Assembly (NCBI GenBank): GCA_023653785.1
Contig: JAMKCH010005365.1
Coordinates: 1-64,000, forward strand
Reading direction: 5' to 3'
DNA from: Ophioderma brevispina
Taxonomy: Eukaryota; Echinodermata; Ophiuroidea; Amphilepidida; Ophiodermatidae
Length of the DNA stretch: 64,000 nucleotides
A program made the position numbers and the translations under genes. The notes under the pieces are model-generated. The model did not search any database. It was not told the DNA's origin and worked only from the letters and a program-made list of their open reading frames with translations. This document shows positions 46,781-59,604 of this stretch, in pieces (within the stretch, counting starts at the first letter, position 1; the number at the start of each line of letters is the position of its first letter).

Positions 46781-46799
46781 AGCTGAATGTCCACTATCG

Positions 46800-46950
46800 A
46801 TGTCAGGCGTGGTGTAGTCGCTAAGACACCGCCTTTTGAAGCGGATAACTCAGCGTGATGTCGCCGTGGCGTTGTGTAACCTTTTGGTCATCATTATCGT
46901 CGTATTCACGTCGTGTTGTTGTGAAAAGTAATAATAACAGTTTAGAAAGT
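46800..46950 (+). mobile_element. Degenerate tRNA-derived SINE
   Basis: GTGGTGTAGTCGCTAAGACA followed by CCGCCTTTTGAAGCGG resembles the D-arm and anticodon arm of a Gln-type tRNA. The B-box is degraded (ACTCAGCGTGATGTCGCC). Not a functional tRNA. Confidence 0.45.
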
Positions 46951-47021
46951 ACAGTGAAAGCACACTATGGTGGGTTTTTTACAAGTGGCAGAGTTCTATA
47001 ATAGATTGATTCGCTGTGATA

Positions 47022-48695
47022 TGAAGTCCCCACAGAAAGTTTGGAATATTTTGGAACCATTATTCTGAATTATTGAGAATAATGTACCTATATTTAGTAT
47101 TCCAACAAAGCTGTCATTTAGGCTTCTTAAGCGACACCTCAGCTGAGACATTACCTGGGTTTAAAGCGAAGTCCTCCCTTAGAAGGTAGGCAGGGTCAAC
47201 AGACAATGGCCAAATGACATGAAACAGAAAAGGACAGGCAATGGAAAAACAAGAATGACGTAATTAAACTTACCCCTAATAGCGAGTGATCCTCAGCTTA
47301 TGCCTCCTTACGACAGTCGACATCTCCTCATGCGCCCAAGTCCTCACTGTCCTGGAGTATGGTGTCTCATTCCTGTATCAAGTATTCGACGCCAAAGTTG
47401 TTGCACTGGGCACCCTTTTGCGGGACTGCACTACCTAACTGATCCCATAAATTTTCGATGGGATTCAGATCAGGCTACCGCTGGCCACGGCCCCCCCCCA
47501 AACTGCATTAGCTCTAACTCCATGATTTTGAAGAAAGTCATCTAATATTTCCTTGTCTGTGTGGACAAGCATTTCATCTTGCAATACAGCTTCGGTCCAA
47601 GGTTTCTGCAGTATGTTAGTGCAAACTGGCTCAAGATTCATCACGATACCGAGCAGCAGTTAATGTTCCTTCAACCAAAACCAGTCTTGTTTCCAGTCAT
47701 GGAAATCCGGACCAAACCATGACACTTCCTTCGTGGTATGCTGACACTCTTTCAATGCCGCAATCTAAAATCGTTTCTGTCGCCCAGACCTCTGACTCTG
47801 TCGTCAACCTTTCAAACAGAAACTTGCTTCATCGCTGAACATGATGTTTCTCCACCTGTTCAAGTTCACTGGCGATGTTGTCTCACCAGCGCAATGAGCC
47901 TCGTCTGTGAGGTAAGTCATTTGAGGCTTTCGGGCAGGTATCTTGCCTTCCATTGCAGCTCCTTGAAGTCTGTCTCTAATTGCTTGTTGAGAAAGATTTC
48001 TGCCATAGCGTTGTCGATATCGTATCTGCAACGCAGGTGCGGTGATTTTCTGTTCCGAAGAGAACAGGGTTATGAACCTATTCCTCTTGTGGGAGTGGTC
48101 TTCTTTGGACGCACGCTTCTTGGTCTGTCTTCACTTCCCCTGTGTCCCGAAATTGGCCTTCAATTTCGAAATAATTACCCTGAGACAACGCAAAAGTTTG
48201 GGCAACCTCTGTCTGAGATTTAAACCAGCTTCAAGCTGTCCAATGCCCTAGCTTTAGCCACATCAGATAACCTAGCCATGATGATGTCAGGTGAGATTAC
48301 CAGACATCAAATGACCACTTTGAAAAAAGAGTAATGAACCCAGAATCATGTGCATCTCATTCATCAGACACCTGTTCGAATCATGTTTTCATTCAATACA
48401 CTCCAAAAGGCAGAATGAACCCTATACTCTGCAAATCCCAAAATGGTAAGCAAGCTGAGATCAGATCAATAGTTAAGTGGTCTGAGTGAGAGCTTAGATT
48501 TGCCACATTTTCTTCCTGACCCCTGTAACCTTTCGAAGGCAGTAGAGTAATTCGCTCCAAACCAGGTTTATTATGGTTCAAATTGAGGTGTCATTTACGA
48601 CTTTGTAGTGATACTAATATTATGTACATTTTCTAAAATAAATTCAGAAAATATGGTTAAACAAATTTCCCAAAACTTTCTGTGGTGGACTTATT
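47022..48695 (-). mobile_element. Tc1-like DNA transposon with decayed transposase
   Basis: Inverted arms of about 110 bp: 47022-47142 (AAGTCCCCACAGAAAGTTTG..) and the complement at 48584-48695, sharing CCACAGAAAGTTT, AATGTAC, TTAGTAT and ACACCTCA. TA flanks both ends. The minus strand encodes a Tc1-type transposase in broken frames: RYGRNLSQQAIRDRL (helix-turn-helix), WRNIMFSDEASFCL (first catalytic Asp), a VLQDEMLVH-like box (second) and, degraded, the SPDLNPIENLWDQL-type third box. It lies in the intron between exons 12 and 13 and is inactive. Confidence 0.82.
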
Positions 48696-48699
48696 TACG

Positions 48700-49985
48700 C
48701 TGATACGCCGTAATACAATGTATATACGGTGAATTTGTACTGACCGTAGATTATCTATATAATATACTCTTACGCCTGCATGTGTCCAGAGCTGCTTATT
48801 CCAAATGGGACATGCTCGACCGTGAACCTTCGGGGTTCCTCGGCTTGGAGCTCTGCCCCTCCTTTTAAGCACTACCCTCGTCTCCTGCCGTAAGCTCTAC
48901 ACCAGCATGTGGACACCTGTGCTTTATTGGGGGATGGGAGGGCACGTCTCGCTCTTCTCCCCTTTCCCCGCTCCCCCCCCCCCCCTGTCCCCCCACACCT
49001 GTCCTACGTTGCGCTGTTGGGACCCCCTCTGTGTCACCACGCTTAAAGCCGTTAAATCGAAAGTCGGGTGACAGCCTAGCTTACTTTATAAAGTTCATAA
49101 TCATGTTAACGAGCTTTAACCAAAGAAATGATGGTGAAAGTTTTTACATTTTTAAGGAGTAACTGTATTTTTCATTATAAATCCAATATGCCTGATAAAA
49201 TATGACACATTTCTATAGAAACTGCTTATTCAGAACCTATTTTGTTGATTGCAGACAAGAACGGCACCACAAGGAAGTTTTGTTGATACAAACAAAAAGG
49301 TCAAGAATTGAATGATGAAAACAATAAATTATCTTTTTAAAAACACAGAGCGCATACTTTGTATTCCTTACATATAATACACATTCTAGCAAGAGTGAAA
49401 AACCGCCAAAGCCAGCATGTCAACGAAAGGCCGTACGTATGTGTTTCGACCAGGTAGAGTCCCACCTTTGTGACCAGTCAATGTGTTTGTCCTCTTTTAA
49501 ACTGTAGGATCCACGATTTTCTAGTTCGTGCACATAATTTCAATCTTAAGGGGGGGGGGGAGTACACAGTCATTGACTTATTACATCTCCCGGAGATAAT
49601 TGAAACTATGATGCTTTTTCATTGGCTGATTCCTATTACAGGTGCTATTACCCTAGGGAAAGAGTTTGGACTGTTCCAAACACCTCGTCCCAGTAGCACC
49701 TGAGTTTAATAACAAAACACTCCTGGTTATTTTGCCCTCCGATACTGTTACAGGACTGGTGTCGGATTTTAAAAACGAGTAATGTTTAGGCAGTTCGTTG
49801 TTCAAAGTAGGCAAACAAGTTTTTATGGCAATTTAAGGGTACTTTGTCACACTCAGGAGTTTTGGGGTGAAATTTACGCCGAGGGCGTCAAACTTAAACT
49901 GTCCAGTTAAATCTGTCAGAGAGGCCATTCATGAGAATTTTAAAACCTATCTAAACCTTGCCTCTACAAGCTGATAAAGTTTATA
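48700..49985. other. Non-coding; C/T-rich patch at 48890-49020
   Basis: No gene recognised. 48890-49020 is GC- and C-rich with a 14-C run near 48975, unlike its AT-rich surroundings; it could be a retroposon end. The rest is plain intron. Confidence 0.45.
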
Positions 49986-49990
49986 GTTAT

Positions 49991-50284
49991 CAGGGGAGGA
50001 TCCAAGATTTTTTTGCAATAGATGGGGGCGCCAAGTTGTTGGTTTTTTTTTAATTTTTTAGTTTTTTGAAAAAAGGGGGGAGGGGCCGGGGGCACAAGAT
50101 CGATCTAAACGGCCCGACGCCAGTTCCATCATTCTTACTCTTAGATTAGAGAATTTACAGGGTTGCCTGTGCGTGAAACAGCCATTTATATTTTTAGATT
50201 ACAGTGGCCTTGCGCTCTATGCGACGCCCTGTACTCTGCAAAAACTAGAGGGGCGCGACAGTGCGCCCCTCTAAATCCGTACAT
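49991..50284. mobile_element. Degenerate hAT-like MITE
   Basis: The left end CAGGGGAGGATCCAAGA and the complement of CTCTAAATCCGTACATG at the right resemble hAT-type ends (CAGGGGCGGATCC...). No clear 8-bp duplication remains. Confidence 0.42.
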
Positions 50285-51498
50285 GGTTGGAATACTGCAG
50301 TAAAATGTTTAAGGAATGCATACGATTTTAACAACACTAATTCAAATCTCTCGTCCCCGGTCATACAAAAAAACAGGAAAATGCTCTTTAAGGGTAATGA
50401 TTATGAATCCTCAACTAGACCAATATCCTTGTTTAAAAGCGATAATTAAATTATGGTCATATAATCACTAACGTACCTAGAGGAAAAGCTGACAATCACC
50501 GCGAAAAAAAGTGAGGTAGACGGTTACTTTGGGTGTTAGATCTATGGGATGTTGCCCACTAACCCAAGGCAGTGGTGCCGCACTCCGTTGATGTTTTGGC
50601 AAGGGAGTTTGAAAGCTTGGGGACGTTAGGGACAAATAATATGACAATAAACATATTTTGCATTAATATGGATTAGTTAAGTAGATTTTGCCACTATTTT
50701 TAAAGGTATAGGACTATTCTGAAATTTTACCCCGGTGACCTGAAATATTTTGTTATGTAGCAACAGTGAATTACTTGTAGAATGGGATAAAACAATTCAT
50801 ATTTTAGTCCTTCGATTGACAAAACTCTTAAAGACATTCAACACCAATCTGAGTACTATCAAATTATGGACTCCGTATTATAAACCTTACTCCTTATTCT
50901 ATTTTGTCATAAGTCATTATGGAGTGTGGCAAAAGTACAAAAATTTAAAACTCATGATCCCCAAATTACGTAAAAAATTACCGTCAACAACTTTTTGCCA
51001 ACTTTGAACCACAAAATGCCGACTAGACTTTGATTGAAGTAAACATATAGAAATATGGACCAGATGACTTCATAAAAATTGGCCTCTTGTTCTGTTCATT
51101 TGCAGGGTTCGGTCATTTGCCCTGTTTGGGGTGACTAAACGTGAACGGGATGTACTGTATATGTGGTTGCAAGATGTACCTGTATTGTAGCGGTCAAGGA
51201 CCCTTCCTTGCCAGACGGTAAATGTTGAGTTCATGTTGGTAGCAGCTTAAGTATAAGTCCCAAGTATGCAAATGAGCTCTTCAATAGAATCAGTCTCTGC
51301 AGCACATCAATTCTAAACCCAACCCAAAACCGTAACCCCAACCTTAACACTCATTTGCTAAAATGGGACTCTAAATAAAACCTATACCTTCATTGTTCGA
51401 GACTAAATTGATTTTTTGTTACATTTCCGTTCCTGTTTTGCCGGTCTCAACTTTCTCAATTCTCGAGTTTACTTTTCACTTTCTGTGCTTGTTTTGAG

Positions 51499-51591
51499 AG
51501 TGGATCCTCATGGTTGCGTTGGGAAACTTCATTGCTGTGGACCATCCATTGATGGGGAATGCCACTTTCAATGCAATACAAGCATTTTCAG
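51499..51591 (+). CDS. SEA-like module exon 13 (candidate)
   Basis: A 93-nt phase 1-1 exon preceded by a pyrimidine-rich tract ending CTTGTTTTGAG and followed by donor GTAATT (51592). It reads WILMVALGNFIAVDHPL, then MGNATFNAIQAFS. Pattern and NAT glycosylation site fit the C-terminal helix and strand of the SEA-like module begun in exons 10-12, and the phase matches exon 12's end. The TAG acceptor is not a CAG consensus. Confidence 0.52.
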
Positions 51592-51719
51592 GTAATTGGG
51601 TCAAAACCAGGGTTATACTATGTATATATACAAATACCTACCTGGATCAGCGGACAGCGGCGAACAGTGGATGGTTGCAGAGAGGGACCATGACTCCCCA
51701 ATTTTCGTCGGGCGTGTGC

Positions 51720-51895
51720 TGTCACGAAAAAAAAAAGTAATGGGTATTTGCTAATACTCAGATTATAAGTGGCAAAGTGGCCTCTCCACTTTAAAAAATC
51801 GTCCGCCACCACCGGGCTTTTTGGCCCTGCTATGATGGGGTTTGAACCCATACCTCATGTCCAGCAAAAAAAAGGGCTCTACTCACCACTCACTG
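51720..51895 (-). mobile_element. tRNA-derived SINE
   Basis: On the minus strand a perfect B-box GGGTTCAAACCCC (51837-51849) follows an A-box-like GTGGTGAGTAGAGC. The body runs to an A/T-rich tail near 51730 (homopolymer at 51727-51737). Confidence 0.65.
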
Positions 51896-52344
51896 GTATG
51901 TGTTCTTGGAGTAACGGATTTTATAACGCTTTGAATAAAAATGGTTCGCAAATTATTTCTGGACCGATAGGACATAAATGGGAATAGTTGGTGATTGCCA
52001 TTAACGTTTACGCTAGTAGTAGTTTAGGGCAAAAAAAGGCAATCCTATTTTTTTGGTTCAAAATAATTTGGGTTTGTGATATGAATCGCCATGTATCTTT
52101 TACAAGCAAAATGGATTTCGCATAGGAAATTGTCCGGGCGTCCCTTTAAAAGGAATGAGCTTCGGAAGATACTCCTGCCCATCCTTTCAAATTCTTCTCG
52201 CTGTCTGTCATTGCATGGGCTTTAAATATTCAGCAAGAAAAAGCATAAAGTTTATATGTGCTTGATATATTCGTGCATGATTTCAATGAAATAACATCTT
52301 TTCGTGTGGAAAAAATAATGTTTATAATAATAATTAATGTCTCC

Positions 52345-53440
52345 AAATCGCGTCCGCTTTTGGTATGGAGTTCCGAAGGATCGGTACTCGCGGCCGGTTT
52401 TGTTTTGTTTATATATACATCGATCTCTGATTCTTTATTTATAATTCAGTACAATTTTCGTATCACAAGTACGCTGATGATACTCAGATTTCATATTCTG
52501 GGGCGCCTGGGAATTTTTTGTCAACTAAAGCAGCTATTCAAGATGTATTAGTGCCATTTCGTTGGGGACAGTAATAAGCTTCTGATTAATACTGCCACAG
52601 ACGGAGGTATGGAACCGTTGGTAACGGCCTTCTCGTACTACCAGGTTGAGAGTAATACTATACGGCTTTTGGGACTGCAACATTCATTTTCAAATTCTGT
52701 CAAGTATTCAGGTGTTCGACTGATCAATCTATGCATGTCTGAAACATAGTAGTGACATCTGCCGTTCCGCATATTATCTTAAGACAGATTCAGATGGGTG
52801 ACAATAGACCTTACCTATCTGAGAAGCAACCTCGATTCTGGTAAATTCGATCTCATCTCACGTCTTGGATTTTGTATTCCATTTGTCTGGGATAAACTCG
52901 ATCAGCATACAACGTTTACAAACGCACCAAATGTGTGCTCGCCTAATTCTCAAGAAACCGTAAAAATGACAATATTTACACCTTGCTTATTGAGCTTCAA
53001 TGGCTACCCGTGGAATTTCGCCATAAAATTCAAAAATGGCGTTGTTGCCTTAAAGCAATTTCAAGGTACATTGCCGTTGATACTTGTCATCTTGTTCCAC
53101 TTACCAACCATCACGTTCATCCGTTCATCATCTGGAAAAGTCTATTGAAACTCCAAGGGTCAACCTTAACTAGATGGTGAACGCTCATTTCATTCGCTGC
53201 GTTCAGCTGTTTGGGAATTCACTTCCAACAACAGCTATTAGCCGTATCCCAAAGCTCCAAACTTCAAACGTCAGTTAAACTAACCTGTTTCATCAAGCTT
53301 TTTCAGGAGCTCATAGCGTTTGTTTGCATTTGTACGTGTTTATTTGTTATGGCTCTGAGTTCTCTTGAAGATTTTGGCCTTATACTTCGAACTTTTCATA
53401 TTATTATTATTATAAGACTTACTTGGTAGAAGATGCACGC
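52345..53440 (+). mobile_element. CR1/L2-like LINE, 3' half, decayed
   Basis: The + strand encodes GVPKGSVLAAGF, then KYADDTQISYSG (the YADD catalytic box), YYLKTDS, LDFVF, LLIELQWLPVEFRHKIQ (52980 region), YQPSRSSVHHL, PRVNLN, LFGNSLPTTAI and NLFHQAF, in the canonical order of a LINE reverse transcriptase and C-terminus. It ends in an (ATT)n tail at about 53400-53415, usual for such elements. Frameshifts throughout. Confidence 0.82.
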
Positions 53441-53779
53441 ATTCAGGAAACCACACTTAATGGTTATCATACCAGAAAAGGGTAAGATGGGTAGGTTAAT
53501 TAATGTGTTATTAATTATGTAACATTTTTCAATGCCAGTAAGTAATAGCGGTTAAAGTCCAATTTCCCAGAAGTTCTTGTGCGAACGAGGCAAACAACAA
53601 AACTGAAAGGTAAAAAGGGAGGTCAGTTCTTCTGCAAAACCCCAAAAAAAATATATATATCATTTTATTTCAACAAAATACTGCTTCTTGTATTTGGAAT
53701 ACATAAAAGAGTCAAAAACGGCCCAACAAAACAAAAAGGCAAATCAATCTGTTATTTAGCTTTCTATTGATTTCCTTAG

Positions 53780-53911
53780 GACTCAAATATCATAAGCGAT
53801 GTTGATGATCAATCTAAAGTAGGACCTTTTAAAATTCCTCCTAATTCCTCATCCACTAATAAAGTTAAAGACGGCATCCGCACTCACTCATTACCAGTAT
53901 TACGTAAAATG
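53780..53911 (+). CDS. Possible downstream exon, unrecognised
   Basis: After acceptor TTGATTTCCTTAG only phase 0 is open, reading DSNIISDVDDQSKVGPFK and onward through IRTHSLPVLRKM to a GTAATA donor. The composition is polar, like a cytoplasmic tail. It could join in phase 0 to the candidate at 54141. Exon 13 ends in phase 1, so another exon would be required. Weak evidence. Confidence 0.22.
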
Positions 53912-54140
53912 GTAATATTATCAAATTCCAATGCCATTACAAAAAGTACACCCATGGTTTGTATGCGATTAAATTAATAAAGACAAATAGCCCAAGCTAT
54001 AAGCATCATATGCGGGAAAAAGCACAATACACTTTTATTATTGTCCCTTTCTTATCTTAAACTTGCAATTGCTAGTGGAATTACAATACGCTTGTGAATA
54101 GGTAAATTGATATTTGTTTATTTATTTAATTTATTTCAGT

Positions 54141-54300
54141 TATATGAACACGATATCAAGATCAAAACACTGTTTACGGGTACCCGGCAGACAAGGACGA
54201 CGACACACGCTCATTCAGACAGGAAATGGTTTTCATTCGCATTTAAGTCGGATCCATCTTGCCGGGGACATTCCCAAATTATTACACCTCATGGATATTC
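54141..54300 (+). CDS. Possible terminal exon, unrecognised
   Basis: A pyrimidine-rich acceptor (TTATTTAATTTATTTCAG) is followed by a frame reading LYEHDIKIKTLFTGTRQTR and ending at a stop in HGYS. A second frame is also open to 54314, so the true frame is unsure. No domain is recognised. Confidence 0.22.
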
Positions 54301-54639
54301 ATGAAATTCATTAGATATTATTGGCTGGAATCCGATCCCGCAGTGCTATTTTTCCCTAGGGAAATAGAGTGAGAGTTGTCCCTACAACTTCGTCCCCAGA
54401 GGTCACAGTGGGTGATAGGTCCGTAGCCAGTACCTCGGAAAATAGTGTGCCCTATTACCCTCGAAACATGTAGTATTTGATCGACCAGGCCAATACTACT
54501 TTAGGGGGACTTCAAGACACGCAGTTCAGGGGGTCCAACGTGTTTCATTGTTTAAAATAATAGAAAACCAGTTTTCGGACCAAGAATGAAACCTGGCGAA
54601 ATGGCGACCCAACCGGGGTTGACTTTTGGCCGCTGCTGC

Positions 54640-54795
54640 ATATAGATTTATCGCTGTGATATTGTTACCGCTTCGAGTAGTATAAGGAAGAAAGAAAGCT
54701 CATGCATAATGTGTGTGCGGAAATTTGTTCGTAGATGTCTACTAAAGCGGGGGGGGGGCAACATATCACAGCAGTACATCTATTTATAGAACCAC
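54640..54795. mobile_element. Short inverted-repeat MITE (family of 12310-12475)
   Basis: Inverted arms ATCGCTGTGATATTGTTACC / complement of CTGCTGTGATATGTTGCCCC, and CGAGTAGT / ACTAAAG near the loop. A nine-G run lies in the right arm. Confidence 0.6.
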
Positions 54796-54799
54796 GCTC

Positions 54800-56250
54800 C
54801 TCTCTAAAAACCCTGTCCAGTGGTAAAATAATAGTGTAATAAATCCGGCCCGATATAAATAACAAGGGCATAATTAGGAAAGCTTACAATTCTCTGTCGA
54901 TACGAATCGATGTTTTTTTTTTTAAAAATAAAGAGATCTTGTTTAAACAGATACCTCAGAATGTTTTCATAAAATTGTTATAGACCACCAAAATGCTAAT
55001 TATGAATTTGTTTTAAAATTGTATATTGTAGAAAGGTTTTATCTAAAGGCGGGCCTATAGAGTGAGCAATATACGGTATATACATTTTAAAGTACCAAAT
55101 GGTAAAACATATTTTATAGTATTGATATATCGTAGTGTGTTTAACACATACAATGCACAACACATGCCAGTGTTGTATGTTTTTGGGAGTATAGTAAAGT
55201 GAAACCTACAAACTAGTGCTCGTAATTGGTGCTCATATGTTTAGGATATATCTGTCTCGGTCTGGCGGTCTGATGTCTCTCTGTCTATCTAGTGCTAATT
55301 ATGGTTTACTGTGTGTGACTCATTTTTATGTATTGCTTTATTCTGTCATTGACTTGGCCTGTTGTTGTCCAATTATACCTTGTTTAAATTGTCTGTAGTT
55401 GTAGTTCTGTCTTATTCTGTCTCTTTCAGGGTTCTGTTGGTTTGACTGTCTTTCTTATCGTACTAAAACCAAAAAAATGTATACAAAGAAGCCTAATATT
55501 GAAATAAGTGTTATATATTAAATTACTTTTGTTATTTTAAATCATGAGAAAGCGAGGGGAGGAAATTTTGCCAAAGGTGAGTTGAGCGTTGGGCGACCCG
55601 GTGTTCACACCGGATTTGTTTATGGAAAATATTGTTCTAAAATAATGGCCATCTATTGCAAATTACACCTTAATTGTTAATTACAACCATATCTGTATAA
55701 AAAGCCCATAACTTTTTAAAAGCATTATCTACCGTTGTAACCCACCGGATGAGGCGATTTTATTATCTGCCTGTAAATTGCGTGACCCACCGTTTGAACT
55801 CACATATTGAATAGTTTATGACAAAGAGAAATATATTGAGTATTGATTCTTAGGTTATATTTGTTCTATGCATTTTTGTAAGTGGTAAATAATTCGGACG
55901 CCAGATCAAGTTTCAAAAGGCCAAGTTTTAATATTTAAACATTGCATGCGATCTTAAGCCATTCTGTTGGGCACCTTTTTCTTAACACTAGCCGCCAGTG
56001 TCAAAAGATTGAACCGATAGGTTTCTTTTATAATAAAAAATGGGTAGATGATCTTCTGTATTGAGATATTGAAGGATACTGTGAAAATTGTTTAAAGCAA
56101 TAATAGTTAAATGTTTCGCCCAAATTTTCCCAATATTTTGACATTGTTGTTCAGTTGCAATTGGCTAGGGTAAGTAACTTATACGGAGATGGTAGGAGAG
56201 CTCGACTTTTCTATGAGTCGCAAAATATATATATTTTTTTTAATCAGAAA
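54800..56250. other. Non-coding, nothing recognised
   Basis: AT-rich with no supported feature. Confidence 0.4.
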
Positions 56251-56494
56251 AATTTAATATGGGAATCCAACTCCGATAATAATCAACAGGTGCTGGAGGA
56301 AACGTCGTCCAATACAAATAAGCGGGAAATTGCGCCATGTACGCGCCTACGCTCATCATTTGTTTGTTCCGCGGTTGGAGTCAAGTTAGAAGTATTTTCA
56401 TGAAGGTGGCCTATTTCACTTATGACATGGACAGAAATTCTTGTTGGGTGTGTCCGCAGGTATAGATAGACATTACTAACAAAACTTGTAGGAA

Positions 56495-56560
56495 TCTCAA
56501 ATTTGAAAATTGGGGCCGCTCTTCATGTGTCAATGGCCCATTATTGCTTTAAGGTATAAC
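56495..56560 (+). repeat. Tail fragment of the 15560/18110 repeat family
   Basis: AAATTTGAAAATTGGGGCCG, CTCTTCA and ATTATTGCTTTAA match the tails at 15780-15830 and 18330-18372, and the reversed fragment at 17820-17890. Confidence 0.5.
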
Positions 56561-57079
56561 GAATACGATTTCCACCACCGAAACCCGTACATAGCCTTAA
56601 ATACAGGGTATCCAAAATTACCATAAGAGCCGGCTCCCCCAATTTCGGGTCTTTATCAACATTTATGACAAATACTATTTTGACATATTGGAAAATTCAT
56701 TATCATTAGCTTTTCATTACGAAAATCCGTTTGATCGGTCCGAAATGAATGCAATTGTGGCCAATTGAAATAGAACCTATGTTTTTCACTTCCTTGAAAT
56801 AACAGATTGTAAACCCTTACATGGAAATGACTACAATGTGTTGATCATTTATTAAAAATGTTGATACTGCAGGTGTCCTCTTGAATATGTTTTTTTTATG
56901 TGTGATAGCTCTTGCAGTTATATTTTATAAAGCCTTTCAAAAAGTCAGAATTTATTTTCAATTACAAGGTTTCATAAAAACCCAATTAAACGAGAAAAGT
57001 AACCATACTATCACCCATAAGTGTTTTGTAGTGTGTACGCATATAAATAAAAAAGGCTTGCCACGTGGTAAAAAGTGAA

Positions 57080-59600
57080 AAAAAACGATTTTATGCAATT
57101 GGCCACCATCCGTCATTTCGGATCCGAATCAAACGGGGATTTCTGTATTGAAAAGCCAATGGAGTGAATAATACTTGCCAATATGTAAAAACAATTTGCA
57201 TACATGTTTAATAAAGAATGAAATTGGGGACGCTTTTTAGGGTAATTAAAGTTTTTGGGAAACCCTGTTACACTAGATGAGTTAATAAGGCATGCTTACA
57301 TTATAAGACTAGGAAATTCATGTGACTTAAAACCACCCCACCTATGTAGGTCTTGCTTTTTGTATTCAAAAACCAAAATGAAGCTAAATTGCATTGTGGC
57401 ATTGCGCAGTTTATCGGTTAAAAAACATTTTCCTTTCTTTGTGCAACAATAACAAATTTGCGTCTTTCGATCATACAGAGTCCATTATGAACCCGTTTTA
57501 ACAGTTCCTGTTTCATTTTAATGATGCAACATTTTTAAGTACGGTTAGCACTTGACTACATGTAAGGATGACCGACATAATTATTTATATTGCTGGACCA
57601 TATTCCAGTATTTCATTGGTGGCTAAAGGGGCGTACAAAGAATCGTCAGAGCTGGACGCGCGGTGGGAGGAGGGTCCAAACCAACTGGTGTTTCAGGCAT
57701 ACGGACCAAGGGGGTGTGGTGCATGAAGCCAATTAAAAAACAGTCGGTCCGTGCTTGGGCGCTTGGCTCTTTGAATATTGCACGATAATTATTAGTGTGG
57801 GGTTGTATTACACAAATAAGTCAATTCGATAAAAACAATTCCGGCAAATAGCCGTTGTTGGATGTTGGGTGCCTTGGGGGTTAAATTGGTCCTACAATGG
57901 CCACAAAACGACCATATGAAATTGACACGTCGTCGTCTTGATTTAATAAACCGCCTCAATGCATACATCTTTTCACCTAGCGCGCATTGCAGTATGAGAA
58001 GAAAAAAAAGAGGATCTGGACAAGATCCAGGTGCACTATTTATTACACTGGCCCTCCCTCTAACAATACATCAATTTGTGTATCAATACGGATTAGTGTA
58101 TATGCAAACAGGCACCCACAGTATGTGGAAGAAGCGGAAGCAGGGCATCCATTGCTTTCTATTGTTGGTACTAATGTTTCTTTGTGGTCGGGAAAAAACA
58201 TGCGAGACGATTGAATTTCTAAAGATACGTAAACCAGTCAGGGCCAGATGCCGGACCCGGCAATGTGCCCGCTAGACCGGCCAGTATTATTTGACAGTTA
58301 CGTGCAACATAAAAAACAAGCATCCCTGCAGAATTCTGAAACCTTGAACGATTTTATTTGATGGGGACTGTTTATTTTACAGGGGAGAATGTCCGGTCCA
58401 TATTTTACCATGATAAAGTATGTTATATTGACTTTAAAATTTTCACCCAGGACTTTTCTTGAAAACAGTCAATTTGGGTGTGGGTTGAAAATGTGATGAA
58501 AATTCAAATTCTCACTTTTTTCATTTTATTGAAATTATAGGTTTTTAAAATCGTTTTTTTTGAATCACAAAAATATATATTTTATTTAAGATTCAAACCA
58601 ATTATTCGACGACGAAATACTTTGTTTGCACTCACTTCTTACTCTAAAATTGCGTTATTTAGATTACTTACCAACTTTACAATGACCGCGCCGCACGCAT
58701 GTGGGAAACAACAGTGCCGTAACCGGCAACACTTGCCGGTGTACGGCAATATTGACGGATCCGGCACCATAGTCTGCCCGAAACTGGTAACGTTTTGCCC
58801 TCTCTATCTATATAGAACATCTTTGATACGGATTCTTCGTAATTCTCCGACTCTTTATTCAAGTAGGACTTATCCTTATCAAGTGGCCTAGTGCCTAGTG
58901 TAAAAGTGTAAAGCGTTAAGAGAACCGTATAACAAGCAGTTTTAATCCCCCCCCCCCCCCCCGCGGCTTCGCGATCCTGAGTTAAGCCACTAATGGAACA
59001 CTACGATAATAGCTCTGAGCTAAAGTTTTGCACCAAAGTCTCACTCAGTCGATTATATAGCATGCAATACGGCAGTATTATCATGTATTTTCAATCTTGC
59101 AAGAGGTGTTATATGTCCACTCCTCCCTAACGAATTCTGCAACCTTATCCTGTCGTTATTCCGTCAGCTGCCAAAATTCGTAGGGGAAGGCCCATATGGA
59201 ACTCTTTCGTGAAAAGAATGATTACAATATTTCATGAATTATATACAACAATATTGAATGCTTTGTTATATGGGGCAAACGATGGCAAAACTATTGCCCT
59301 CGGTGCCAAAAGACTGTGGGCTACTATTTTTTACGAAACAAAACTTCGAGGGGAAGTTACGGCTTCCGGTCTGCAGATCACCTCCGGGCAATAGTTTCCA
59401 CTATCATGAGCAGTCAATATTTGTTGACTATGGTAGCGTGTTTGTTGTGTTGCCACTTTCGTATACCCTATCGATTGAAGTGAGCGGACAATGCCAGACG
59501 ATGGGGGACACGATTTAAGATTTTCTTACTATACAAATGAATGGCCGTTTTTTTCTAAATTTTTTTTTTTTTTTTCGCCGACGGAATAAAGTACAGAGTG
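57080..59600. other. Non-coding; long poly-C at 58948
   Basis: No gene supported. A 137-codon open frame at 57862-58275 overlaps another frame and has no recognisable domain or splice context. A run of about 18 C lies at 58948-58966. Confidence 0.4.
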
Positions 59601-59604
59601 TCAA

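Noticed and set aside
46806..46880. Gln tRNA gene
   Set aside because: Only the 5' half resembles a tRNA; the T-arm is degraded.
57862..58275. 137-codon + strand frame
   Set aside because: No recognisable domain, a second frame overlaps it, and no splice or promoter context supports it.
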